From Coffea arabica (taxonomy: Eukaryota; Streptophyta; Magnoliopsida; Gentianales; Rubiaceae), in the NCBI RefSeq assembly GCF_036785885.1, contig NC_092310.1, positions 5,890,001 to 5,954,000 of the forward strand: a stretch of DNA of 64,000 bases. Reading direction: 5' to 3'. Position 1 is the stretch's first letter, and the number at the start of each line of letters is the position of its first letter. The notes under the pieces were generated by a model. It was not told the origin of the DNA. It saw nothing but the letters and a program-made list of their open reading frames with translations, and did no database searches. Positions 1-10,530 of this stretch are shown piece by piece. Both the position numbers and the translations under genes were made by a program.

Positions 1-350
1 TCCATTGTAGAATTGGTAGGCAATTTGAAAATTCAATGCTTTTGGAGGGGCAATTGTAGGCATAAATTAAATGTTATGAAAATTTAGGGAGCAAAAATGA
101 GACAATGCTAAAAAATCAAGATCTTAATTTTATAGGTTATTCCACAATTTTTCAGAAGTCGTGGGTATGATTGCAATCCATGGAGATAACATAACTCCGC
201 CTCTGCGCTGACTAGAAGTTCGCCCTTGTTTTGACTTCTATTTTTTTCCTTGCAAAGGATCAAGATAAAATTTATCCCAAATTTAGAGTTGCAGACAACA
301 AAATTTGAAAATTTTGGATAGATGAAAGAAACTTGATTACACAGAAAAGC
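1..350. other. Downstream flank of the receptor kinase, no gene seen
   Basis: AT-rich sequence beyond the stop codon of the minus-strand receptor kinase. It should contain the 3' UTR and polyadenylation region of that gene. I see no other open frame or repeat that I can support. Confidence 0.5.
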
Positions 351-3300
351 TTAAACATTTGTCATTGGCAGCTCCAGAAGTTGCCCAATTGTAACTATTG
401 GGAATACATTGAATTGAGATGGTATTTCTTTCAACAGTTGGACACACACTTGCTTCATTGTCGGCCTTAATTGAGGATTGGGTTCTATGCATGACAATGC
501 CAGCTTTGCCACCAAGGTCACTTGTTTCGACTCTTGCGTACCTGGAGATGAGAGTCGAGGATCCACAATGTCTTTCAGCAGTATATCACATACAGTTGAA
601 GTAGATGATGATGCCGACAATGTGGACAATATGAAATCACCTGGATGCTTGCCCATGATCACTTCTAATGCTAATACTCCGAAATTATAAACATCACATT
701 TTTCATTTACTTCCATGGTATAAGCAAGTTCTGCAATTCACAAAGTCAACAATCACTTCATACTATGGTGCAACTAAATCCACTAGAAATATTGAATCGT
801 ATTCTAAAAGCGTAAATTGCTTTGCTCATTTAGCTTTATGTAACTATGGATTAGTTGAAAAAGACAAGGTAAAGAGACAAGTTAGGTTTGTTTGAGCAAA
901 GAAAAGTATACCTGGAGCAGCATATCCATATGTTCCAGCAAATGATGTCCAATGAGATGAATCAGGCATCAAGATTCTTGCAGTGCCAAAATCAGAAATA
1001 TGGGCTTGATACTCAGAGTCTAACAAAATATTTTTGCTAGAAATATCTCGATGAATAATGGAAGGCGAGCAATTCTGATGCATATAAGATAATGCATTTG
1101 CCACATCTTTAACAATATTTACCCTCTTGATCCAGTCAAACATGCCCACTGTTTCGTCATTGCTCATCAATTGCATCAAACTTCCCCCTTCCAAGAATTC
1201 ATAAACCAAGAAAGTGTGTCGTGCATGTGAACAAAATCCATACAGCTTCACGATGTTGCGATGCCTAATATTTGTTAATGCATGGATCTCATTGGTGAAA
1301 TCTTTTGGCCTCCTCAAGGCACCACCATCCATTCCATGAAGTTTTTTGACAGCAACCACTTGACCATTTGGCAACTCTGCTCTAAATACACTTCCAAATC
1401 CTCCCACTCCAATGCAATACTTGGGGTCAAAATTGTCTATTGCATCAATGATGTTCTCGTAGACCATTTTTCCATCAAAGCTCCAGACAGTGAACATATT
1501 TCTAGTAAATTCCTGAGGCTTATTCTCCCCATTTCTCTTACGTGACCTTGCAAGAATGAAGATGCCTACAACCATGATCAAAAGAAACGTGGTAGATAGT
1601 ATTGGAGCAACAACTAGAAAGACAACTCTTTTTGTTGTCCTTCTACTTGCCTTCTTTTGAGTTGATTCAGAGCAAGGCCTCAATCTGGCAACACTGCCAC
1701 ATAAACCTTTATTGTTTCTCAGGGAATCAAATGGAGCTTTTTGAAATGCACTAGTGTTGGGAAGAGGGCCTTTCAATTGATTGTAGGATATATCAATCGA
1801 AATCAAACTGAAGCAATGATCAAAGCTTTTGGGGATGAAACCTGATATCCTATTATGCGAAAGATTCATCGTCTCAATGCTTTTCATCTCACCTAACTCT
1901 GGTGGCAATTTTGATTCCAGCATGTTTTGGCTGAGATCCAGAGTTGCAAGTGAGGGAAGATTTCCTATTTCAGAAGGAATACTACCGGTGAGTGCATTTT
2001 GGGTCAAGTTTAAATCCAGCAATTGTGTGCAATTGCCTATTTGTTCTGGAATTGAGCCACTAAGATTATTGGCTGACAAACTAAGATTTAAAAGTCTAGA
2101 CATCTGACCAATTTCTGATGGTATATTGCCTGAAAGGTAGTTGCTATCCAGCTTAAGCTCAAGCAACAAAATCAACTTCCCCAAACTTCTAGGGATCTTT
2201 CCATGCAAGTGATTTGAAGAGAGATGCAGTTTTTGCAGACGAGATACCTCTCCAAGCCCAGCTGGTATTCTGCCCGAAAGATTATTGTTCGACATCCTCA
2301 ACTCTGTCAAAGTCAGATAGCCGCTCCAATTCCAAGGCAACTGACCAAAAAATTTGTTATTGTTTAAATTAATATGCTCGACATATGGAGAGACGCTAAA
2401 TTCTTCAGAAATATTTCCTGATAGTTGGTTGTCAGCTGCACTAATTCTTCTTAAACTAGAACAGTTTTTCAAGCTTCTTGGTATAGCGCCGACAAAGTCA
2501 TTTTCAGATACTGTGAACCACGTCAATGAGCTACCAATGCAAATATTTTGGGGTAAATGACCAGTAAGATAGTTTTGAGACAGCCATATCGAATTTAAAT
2601 GTGTAAGATTGTTGAATCCATCGGGCACGGCACCACTTAACTGGTTTTGGAAAAAATCAATATAAGCTAGTAGCTTCAATTTTCCCAGTTCGGGAGGGAT
2701 AGACCCATAAAAGTTGTTTTGAGAAAGATCCAGGTCATTAAGATTGGTTAAATTTCCTATGGCAGAAGAAATCTGTTCGGAAAGATAATTTTTGAAAAGA
2801 TACAGCAGAGTCAAGTCACTTAAGTTTCCAATAGACAGAGGAATCGGACCTGTGAGCATGTTGTTAGCTAAAGAGAGTCTAGTAAGTGATCTGAGCTCCC
2901 CAATCTCTTTTAGAACGGGACCTGATAGCTGGTTCCAAGAAAGATCCAAATCATTTAGTTTTGTCAAGTTTCCAGTTTCTTTAGGGATAGGCCCAGAAAG
3001 ATAATTTTGGGAAAGATACAGCAGAGTCAAGCCACTTAAGTTTCCAATAGACAGAGGAATCCGACCTGTGAGCATATTGTCTGCTAAAGAGAGATTTGTC
3101 AGAGATTTCAGCTTCCCAATCTCTTCTGGAATCCATTCAGAAAGTTTGTTGCTTCCTAGGTCTAGCTCGGTTAGGCCTGTCAGATTGCCAATAGACGTAG
3201 GGATTGATCCACTGAATGAGTTATATGAAAGGTACAAGAACCTAAGATTGGTTAGTTGGCTAATTTCAATAGGAATGGCACCAGACAATTGATTTGACCA

Positions 3301-3726
3301 GAAGGAAAGATATGTTAGCCTAGAAAGGTACCCAATGTTGGATGGTATGGTCCCACGGAGTGCATTTTGGGAAAGATCAATTGTAGTTAGATGGGGTAGA
3401 GACGAGAAATTGAGATGATCAAGTGTACCTTTGATGCCAGAACTAGTGATGTTAATCACCGATACTCGTCCAGCTTTGTTGCATCGAACTCCATCCCAGG
3501 CACTGCAAGGATTTGCAGAAGATGACCAGGATGACAACTTAGATTGGCTATAATTGTCGAGACTAGCTTTCCAAGTTAAAAGAGCTTTCCCTTCACTTCT
3601 GATACTTGATGCTGCATGCATTTGATCAGAAGCAGCATTGACTCCAGAACTGGAGAGTAAGTGAAGGATGGCCAAGCATACAGAAACTAAACTAATTGGA
3701 CAGATGGAATAATTCAGGATTGACAT
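351..3726 (-). CDS. LRR receptor-like kinase, MIK2-like, two exons
   Basis: Plasma-membrane receptor kinase expected to sense an extracellular ligand through its leucine-rich repeats and signal through a cytoplasmic Ser/Thr kinase. Exon 1 is 912-3726 and exon 2 is 351-730; the 181-bp intron (731-911) has GT and GCAG ends. The splice falls inside the APE codon and restores the activation-segment end [13 protein letters not shown], which exon 1 alone loses; the product is about 1064 residues. Order: signal peptide (about 1-32), LRR N-terminal cap with the CSAWDGVRC cysteine pair, about 20 plant LRRs with LxGxIP consensus (about 100-640), membrane span near 700-725, kinase from about 765 with glycine loop [13 protein letters not shown] lysine, HRD (about 893) and DFG (about 914). 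HRD and DFG are intact, so an active kinase is likely. The family resembles MDIS1-interacting receptor-like kinase 2; the ligand cannot be told from sequence. The start ATG precedes the signal peptide directly. Confidence 0.92.
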
Positions 3727-3808
3727 ATCTGCTGGATATATGTCACAATGAAATTCTTAAGAGAAAACTTTTGCTGTAAAGCTGATGGCTATTTTAACAC
3801 TTGTGCAG

Positions 3809-3817
3809 GTATTTATA
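3809..3817 (-). promoter_or_regulatory. Probable TATA box of the receptor kinase
   Basis: The minus strand reads CTCTATAAATACC about 85 bp upstream of the ATG at 3726. That position would give a 5' UTR of roughly 50-60 nt. The motif fits the plant TATA consensus; no transcription start data are available. Confidence 0.5.
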
Positions 3818-3883
3818 GAGTTGAAGATCCAAGAAAACAATTCTGGTGACTGAAATCTTCTGTCTCTCGTTAGCATCATAAAT

Positions 3884-3937
3884 CCATGTTCTCACCTTTC
3901 ATGCAAAAGTCCGTGTTCTCACCTATCATCCAAAAGT
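3884..3937. repeat. 27-bp tandem duplication in the receptor-kinase upstream region
   Basis: Two adjacent 27-bp units (3884-3910 and 3911-3937) begin CCATGTTCTCACC and CCGTGTTCTCACC and end CAAAAGT; they differ at three positions. A further partial AAAGTCC occurs nearby. The duplication lies about 70-130 bp upstream of the TATA box, so it could affect promoter spacing; no function is known. Confidence 0.7.
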
Positions 3938-5525
3938 CCGCTTTTATAATTTATTTGACATAAATGCAGAACATCTACACGAAAAGTCCATGTTATAAAC
4001 ATGTTTGCATCTACATAAGACAGAGTTTCTTTCCCTGCATATGACGTCTATGTAATAAGCTTTATTTCCTAGGGGGTCCTACAACAATCTAGTTCAGTCT
4101 TTAACTCTCAACAAATTTTTGAATAAACATCCTGTTGTTTTTTCCTGTCTTTTTCTTCATATTCAAATCACATGTTTTAATAATGAAGTTCTAATGCATC
4201 TATATTTATGTTTGTCTATATTGCTAATTTTATTTAATAGTTCAAACAATAATGTAAAATATTCATGTCATTTCTAGCCAATTGAAATACCAAAAAAGAA
4301 AAAGAAAAATTATTGTTTAATCACCTTAATTTGGATACACTATATCTTGTTCACATTCTACGTAGATATTTAATTGAGTGCTTAATTATCAATATAAGCC
4401 AAAAAATGATAAAACTAATTATCAACTAATGATGGATATAATTAGATGGATTGTGAGTCTATAACAAATTTGATACCAATTATACAAAAGAGAAGAAACA
4501 TGCTAAAAATTATTAGTAGGAATAAATGAAATAGAAAAATAAAAAAAGAAGAAAAAAAAAGTTGAAAATAAATTTAGGGTCCAGTTTAACCTTGCACCCG
4601 TTAACAAGTGATTTATTCTCCCTCCTCATTCTTAATTTTCAATTTTGGACACTTTGATACACTTTAACACTAAATCTTGAGGATCCATCTCATCAAAGAA
4701 AATTCTAAGATTATCAACCGCCCAGAATTTCATACACTTTATCGTTAAAATTTTAAAGCTTTGGGAAAAAAATGCCGTACCAAACTTTATGAGCAGATGA
4801 CGAGGGTTGCAATAATTTCAGGAGTTCTTTTATTTTTAAATATTTCCACCCAAAAAATTTTTCCGAACTTTTTTTTTTCTTTTGCTAGTTTTTGTCAACT
4901 TATATGCATCCCATCTCAGTATTTTAATTCAGCTCCAATCCCTAGTCTCGTGGTCTGCCAAAAAAAGAAAAAAATGAAAGACTTCGCTGTAACTAGGATG
5001 ACTTCGAAATTATCAGATGGTTGATTTATTGTTCTAAAAATTATATCCTCCCAAGTATTATAACTCTCAAAGCAACACAATAACTTGTCAAAATCAAAGA
5101 CAACCAATATGTCTAAAGTATGACAAAATTAACTGATCTGGACGTGCACTTTCTTCCTGTAGTATATGTTTTTAATTTTAGGCTCGGGCCCTTTGGTTAC
5201 TTTATGAGCAAACTTTTCAAAAAAAAATTTCCTGTAGTGATGGAATGACTCCTCTTATTTAATCTTCTAACTAGCGGAATAAGGCACCATATGAAGCAAC
5301 TACCTTTATTGTCATATTCTATAGGAATAATCGTTTTTCTGTTCATTTTCTTATTCTTAGTATGTCTTGAATTTCTTCAAAATTCTCTTGCCAAGATCCA
5401 CTTGATGCCAAAGGAAGTATTGACATGTTTGTTTATTCTCTTGCTATCGTAGTCTTAGAGCCCAGGCCAGGCTGCCAGATTGCCAAGCATCAAGTTAGGA
5501 CAAGGAAGAAGAAAAGTACATATGA
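3938..5525. other. Intergenic AT-rich stretch upstream of the receptor kinase
   Basis: No convincing gene, RNA or complete element is visible. Short open frames here have low-complexity composition and no recognisable domain. It probably contains distal promoter sequence of the receptor kinase and old, decayed insertions. Confidence 0.4.
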
Positions 5526-5535
5526 TCGATCTTTC

Positions 5536-5684
5536 TTTTTTTTTTTTTTTTTTGTGTCCCGCAAGGAGTGGACCCCGCAGACTATTCACCACCCTCAACA
5601 ACTTGCTAGCAGCAAGGTTCGAACCAGAGACCTGAGGCTCCATCTTCAGCAACCTCAACCACCAGACCAACCTCAACCGCAGGC
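5536..5684 (-). mobile_element. tRNA-derived SINE with 10-bp target-site duplication
   Basis: A 149-bp short interspersed element on the minus strand. Its poly-A tail appears as the T run at 5536-5553. It has RNA polymerase III internal promoter boxes: an A-box-like GGTCTGGTGGTTG (about 5657-5670) and a B box GGTTCGAACC (5616-5625). It is flanked by perfect copies of TCGATCTTTC (5526-5535 and 5685-5694), the expected target-site duplication from LINE-driven insertion. The perfect duplication suggests a fairly recent event. I cannot name the SINE family. Confidence 0.82.
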
Positions 5685-5694
5685 TCGATCTTTC

Positions 5695-6146
5695 ATGTTA
5701 TTGGTGTATACATTAAATTTGCTTCGAAAAAACTATGTCAAAGACTGCCGACAACAATAACCTATTTGAGGTCAAATTCTCGACATTTTCTGGTCTAAAA
5801 AAATGGCAAACTCTCAGTCAAATGCGTATAGCATTCGGAAAAGATATATAGTTTTTACTTTTCTCAGGCACGCAGCAGTGGACGTTTCCCATGGAGTTAA
5901 CAGCATCCGCCTATTCTTTAACGGGGCAAGATGTTGCCCATGGCATTGAGATAAATAGCAGACGTTGGGCGGCAGGTTGACATCTGCGCAGGTTTTCCAC
6001 ACGGAAAGAAGCTACGGCGGGGAAAAATATTGCCGACTCTAGTTTGGAACATTCAAGAGCTAAAATTAATTTAATTCTATTGTCATTAAATTGCATATGA
6101 CACTTCATTTTTTACATGTGTTTTAAATTGTCAAAGAGATTGAGTG
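5695..6146. other. Short intergenic segment, nothing recognised
   Basis: Between the SINE and the Tat-like element I see no supported gene. It directly precedes the GTGCT target duplication of the retrotransposon. Confidence 0.4.
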
Positions 6147-6151
6147 GTGCT

Positions 6152-7047
6152 TGTACGCGATAAAAATTTCAAGTCTGCAAAACGACAAGAAAACACACGA
6201 CAAATATATACTATATAAATTTAGAAAAATATGTGAGTACAATCTCTGGGGTTTTCTCGATCTTGTGAAGAGTTTCCCTCGATTCTTCTCCTCGAACACC
6301 AATCCAAGGGCTTCGCAGCTTGTTCTTGGATCAACCACCGACTCCTTCAAATCTTGATATGGAAGATTTGAAGGATTTGAAAATACTTGAAGGCTCAAGC
6401 CTTGATATGCGGAAGACTTGAGGAGCTTTGAGACCCAGACCTTCGTAGCTTGAAGCTTCAATACTTGAGTATATGAGATGCTTTCTTGATATCTCTGTGT
6501 GTCCCTGTCTGTGTGTGTGTGTGTTTGATTTGGTTAAGAGACCTCTATTTATAGTTGTAGCAAGAGGTAGAGGTTGAGAACCTGTGTACCACTTTACTTG
6601 TCTTGCAAGACGTGCAGTCATATTAGGACTGTACCAGTCAAATATTATCTCTTCATTTTATATTTATTAATAAAGAGATAAGAAATTTATCGATTGGCCA
6701 AACTCGTGGGGACACGTGACATGGCGCCGTTTGACTGGCCAAGCTATTGCAGTATATAAGAGACATACTTGGATTAAATAACTCTAAATATTATCCCTTT
6801 AACACGAAATAAATATTTAGATATTTATCCAATGGACATGTGACATGATATGATTTGGTTGGTGGAGATATCCCTGCAATTTGAATTGATCTGGAACACC
6901 TCACCTTGACACGTGGCAAAATATAATTGGTCATTTAATAACCAATTCTTCCAAGTGTACGTGCCATATGGCAATATCCGATTGGATGAAAATATTCTAT
7001 AGACCAATGGTAATTTTTAGAATTTAATGAAAATTCCATTGTCTACA
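6152..7047 (-). repeat. 3' LTR of the Tat-like element
   Basis: An 896-bp repeat matching 21053-21948 at all but three sites (6268, 6410, 6987). Read on the minus strand it begins TGTAGACAATGG and ends CGCGTACA. A TATAAATA box on the minus strand (6546-6553) can drive read-out toward the receptor kinase, which lies on the same strand. G-box motifs sit at about 6711-6720 and 6908-6917. Confidence 0.97.
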
Positions 7048-7058
7048 AATGCCCCCTC
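7048..7058 (-). other. Polypurine tract of the Tat-like element
   Basis: On the minus strand the sequence directly before the 3' LTR reads CGAGGGGGCATT. A short purine run next to the 3' LTR is the expected plus-strand primer for reverse transcription. Confidence 0.7.
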
Positions 7059-10036
7059 GAAACTTGTGCGTGAATGCTGGATATCGGAGCAAATTTTGAA
7101 CGGACAAGTTTTGACATATATATATTTTTTCCCTTTTTTCTTTTCTCCCTTTTTTTTTTTTTTCCTTCCTTTTTTCCAATTTGATTTGAATGCCGCAAGG
7201 CTGAGATTTAAGTATCAATACAGCCACGGGTCTTGATCAATTCATACCATGTAGCCATGCAAGACATTTAAATTCCATCACCGCCCCAATCATCAAATGC
7301 GAGAGATACGCATAGTCAAATTGGAAAATCCCGAGGCCGGATCATGTTAATCCAAGTGATGTTCACAAACGTAATTTACTTGGACCTTTGCAATGTTTGT
7401 GGCTTTGGATTGAATTCACTTCATCAATGTTGTCTTGTCCTAGGAGCAAGACAATCATTAATCTCCAATTCAAACGTATGAAGCTACTAGCCATGGCCCT
7501 TAACATAAAATAATGGTTGCATGCACTTAGTGCTTTCAATTTCCCGTAAGTCAAATTTCATGTAGTACTTGAATTCCTAGTAGCATTTGCTATCAATGAT
7601 GATTAGGCAAGTCCTGCAAGTCCCGTAGCTCCCGAGGCCGGATTACTCAATTTGGAAGCTTTGTATCCACCGTTTGAATATCAATCCAAGTAAAGTCCGT
7701 TCAATACCGTGGCTTCACTCAAAGCTTTGCAATTCAAATCAATTCATAGTCTTTATTCAAAGCTCTGCAATGCCGTGGCTATTGAATTGGTGATAAAGTA
7801 GCCGCCAATTTTAATTATAACCATTTGTCCTCAAGAAGCCAACGTATTCATTTGTAGAATATTGCATATCGTATGCCCAATCATCTACGTGCAAGGTGCT
7901 TTAAAAAATGAAATCACAGGAATCAAATTGATCTTCTATGCACCTTGCTTATCAACTCCACACGGAACTCCACCGCTCCGGAATTTGAGATCATTTTTCC
8001 TTGTCAGCCTTGGGAACTCAAGCCGCAAACCGCTAAGAACTCCTCTAACATGACCAGGACTCTTGAACTGACAGGCTCCATTCCTTGTTAATTTCAACGT
8101 CCAAGCAACTTAGAAATCTGAAATCCCATTGCAATGGAGACCACCATCAGCTAATCTCCCAAAACCTACAAAGGCCTTGCGAGAAATTTCTTTCCTTCGG
8201 CCGAGAGACTTCATATTCATTTGCCCAAATTTCCAGGCCTTCCTTCGCTCGCCATTTAAGGAAACCGAACTCTATGCTCCATTAAGAATAATAATAATAA
8301 TGGCCATCAATTTTAATTATAACCTTTTGTCCTTAAGAAAGCCCAATATATTCATATGGGAAACATTGCATATTGCTTGCTTAACCATTTACGTGCAAGG
8401 CATTTCAAAAGTGAAATCATAGGAATCAATTGACCTCCCATGCATCTTGTTCACCAATCTCGCACGGAAATCATCATAGGAATCCAATTGGTCATAGAAG
8501 TCTTAGGAACCACGGAACTCCACCGCTTCCAAACTTCAAGCTTTGCCAACTCTATAGCAGTGTCTTGTATCATATAGGATAGCTACGTGGAACATCACCA
8601 ATTCATGCATCCAAGCCGAATCATCACATGGAACAGCTTTATGTCTCCTACTTCAGACTGACTCCATTCTTTGCAGTATTCAATCCTTTGAAGTCAGGAT
8701 TTGCACCACTGATAAACTAAATAATTAATTTCTTCACTGATCACATTCGGAACTCAAGGAGCACTCTGACACAAATGCTAAGAACCCAACTCGCGGAGGA
8801 CACCAATTGCAAGAACAATTCTTTTCGAAAGCCACCTTGAGTCAGAGCTCTACATCCCATTATACAAAGCAAGCAGAACCCGATTCCTTTTGCAAGTAAA
8901 CTTCCTCAGCTCGACAAATTAGCCTGCTAAACCGCGAGTACTTCGAATAATGAACCCTTTAGTGTCTTAAATTGAACCACTTATGACCAGAATCCTTCGT
9001 GAATATAGGATGCATATTTTTTTATAAATACCCGGTGGTTGAGGCATCAGTTTACCCACAAACCAAAGGCAAACTCTCCCTAGTTTCTTTTTCGCTCGTG
9101 TTACCGGATTGCTGCTACGCCTTTATTTGCCGTTGCCGTCGCTACTTGCTATCTACCAATTTGCCCCAATTTGTTGTCTTCTCGTAGCAACCAGTCCCCA
9201 TTGTTGACTTGGAGGTACACACACTACGCTTTGTATGCACTTTCTTTTTTTTTTTGTTTTTTCTTTTTTTTTTCTTCCGTTTTCGTGCAAGACACTACGC
9301 ATCACATGTACCTCTTTTTACTGGTTTCGCATGAAGCTTCTTACTGCAGGAATTGATTACATTATGGCTGCCAGCCATGTCTTTAATGTAAATATTTGAC
9401 ATTTAGGTACCCAAGACTCCCTTTTTCAGCACCTAACCATTATGAGGAACTTTCGGCAATAGACTTTGTTTACTTCGCTTCATCCTTGGCACTTGAAATT
9501 TGCACCTTACGCATGTTGCATTTTGAACCCATAGGATAACATATAGTCTTCTAGTCATCTCGCGCACGGTTTCCACTTATTTCAAAAGCATCATATTTGA
9601 CCTGCTCCCATCAGCTGGAACATCGCATTCAAGCATCTGATTTCCACGAGGCTCTTGACAAACCCATTTCGGCTCAGTAAAGTCATCCCAAGGTCGCAAA
9701 CTCTTGAACGAGTTTTATTTGTCTCTTCAGCTGCATCGTCAAGTTGCCGCTGCCGCCAGAGCTAGTAGTCATCTGCTGGTTACAAAAGAAAAAAAATCCT
9801 CCGCTTCCCAGGTACTTGCGGCTCCACCATTTTTACTTGCAATAATTAATTATTACAAGAAGATTTAGTCAATTGAGATGCTTAGAGCCCCACGATTTTA
9901 CCAAACAGTTTCTCAAAATATTGCTTGAAAAAGAAGCTTGGGTTTCAGCTGGAAGGCTGAATCTAACCGATTGACACTTGGCTCAAAACATTATTGGAAG
10001 CACCTTTAAATATTATTCGAAATCATGTATGCCCTT

Positions 10037-10040
<4 letters not shown>

Positions 10041-10093
<53 letters not shown>
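10041..10093. repeat. (TA)n microsatellite
   Basis: About 26 TA units followed by a T run, about 440 bp upstream of the antisense gene start. Such tracts are length-variable; short open frames encoding YIYIYI here are artefacts of this repeat. Confidence 0.95.
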
Positions 10094-10108
<15 letters not shown>

Positions 10109-10226
10109 GAAAATGAAGATTGGCTCAAAATATTATTTTTTTGAACTATTCCTTGGGGCTGAAAATTTAATCTCAAAATGTGCACCATTTTTTTTTTGTT
10201 TGTTTTTTTTCCATCTATTAATATAA

Positions 10227-10412
10227 TACCAAATATGATACTTGAGCAAAAAATTTTCCCCTTCTTTTCGCTAAAACTTAAAAATTTTTTTGTTTTTTTT
10301 GTTTTTTTTTTTTGTTTTTGTTTTTGTTTTTGCTCATTTACTAGGGTAACACCAAATATGATATTTGAATCCCCCTTTTTCCTTAACACTAAATATGATA
10401 TTTGAGCAATTT
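10227..10412. repeat. Three imperfect copies of an AAATATGATATTTGA motif
   Basis: Copies lie near 10230, 10351 and 10391, each reading about ACCAAATATGATATTTGA, two of them followed by GCAA, and separated by T-rich runs. They lie within 310 bp upstream of the antisense gene ATG. No function is known. Confidence 0.65.
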
Positions 10413-10530
10413 TTTTTTTTTTTTTTTTTTTTTGCACCAACCCATGCCAATATCCCAACTTTACCAACTTGCTCTCTTGTAAACAACCCACCTCGTGCCT
10501 AATATTTTCTCTTACACAATTTCAGCAATC

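Larger units (their letters stand above)
7059..10530. other. Noncoding spacer between antisense gene and 3' LTR
   Basis: About 3.5 kb without a supported open frame. It holds a diverged direct repeat: 7803-7990 resembles 8301-8475 (shared CAATTTTAATTATAACC, TACGTGCAAGG and later CACGGAACTCCACCG). The phrase CCCGAGGCCGGAT occurs near 7330 and 7630. A TA microsatellite and T-rich runs precede the antisense gene. The stretch should contain the promoter of the antisense gene and downstream sequence of the retroelement RNA. Confidence 0.6.

Noticed and set aside
9978..10491. Frames encoding YIYIYI and poly-Lys or poly-Phe
   Set aside because: Direct products of the TA microsatellite and T runs.
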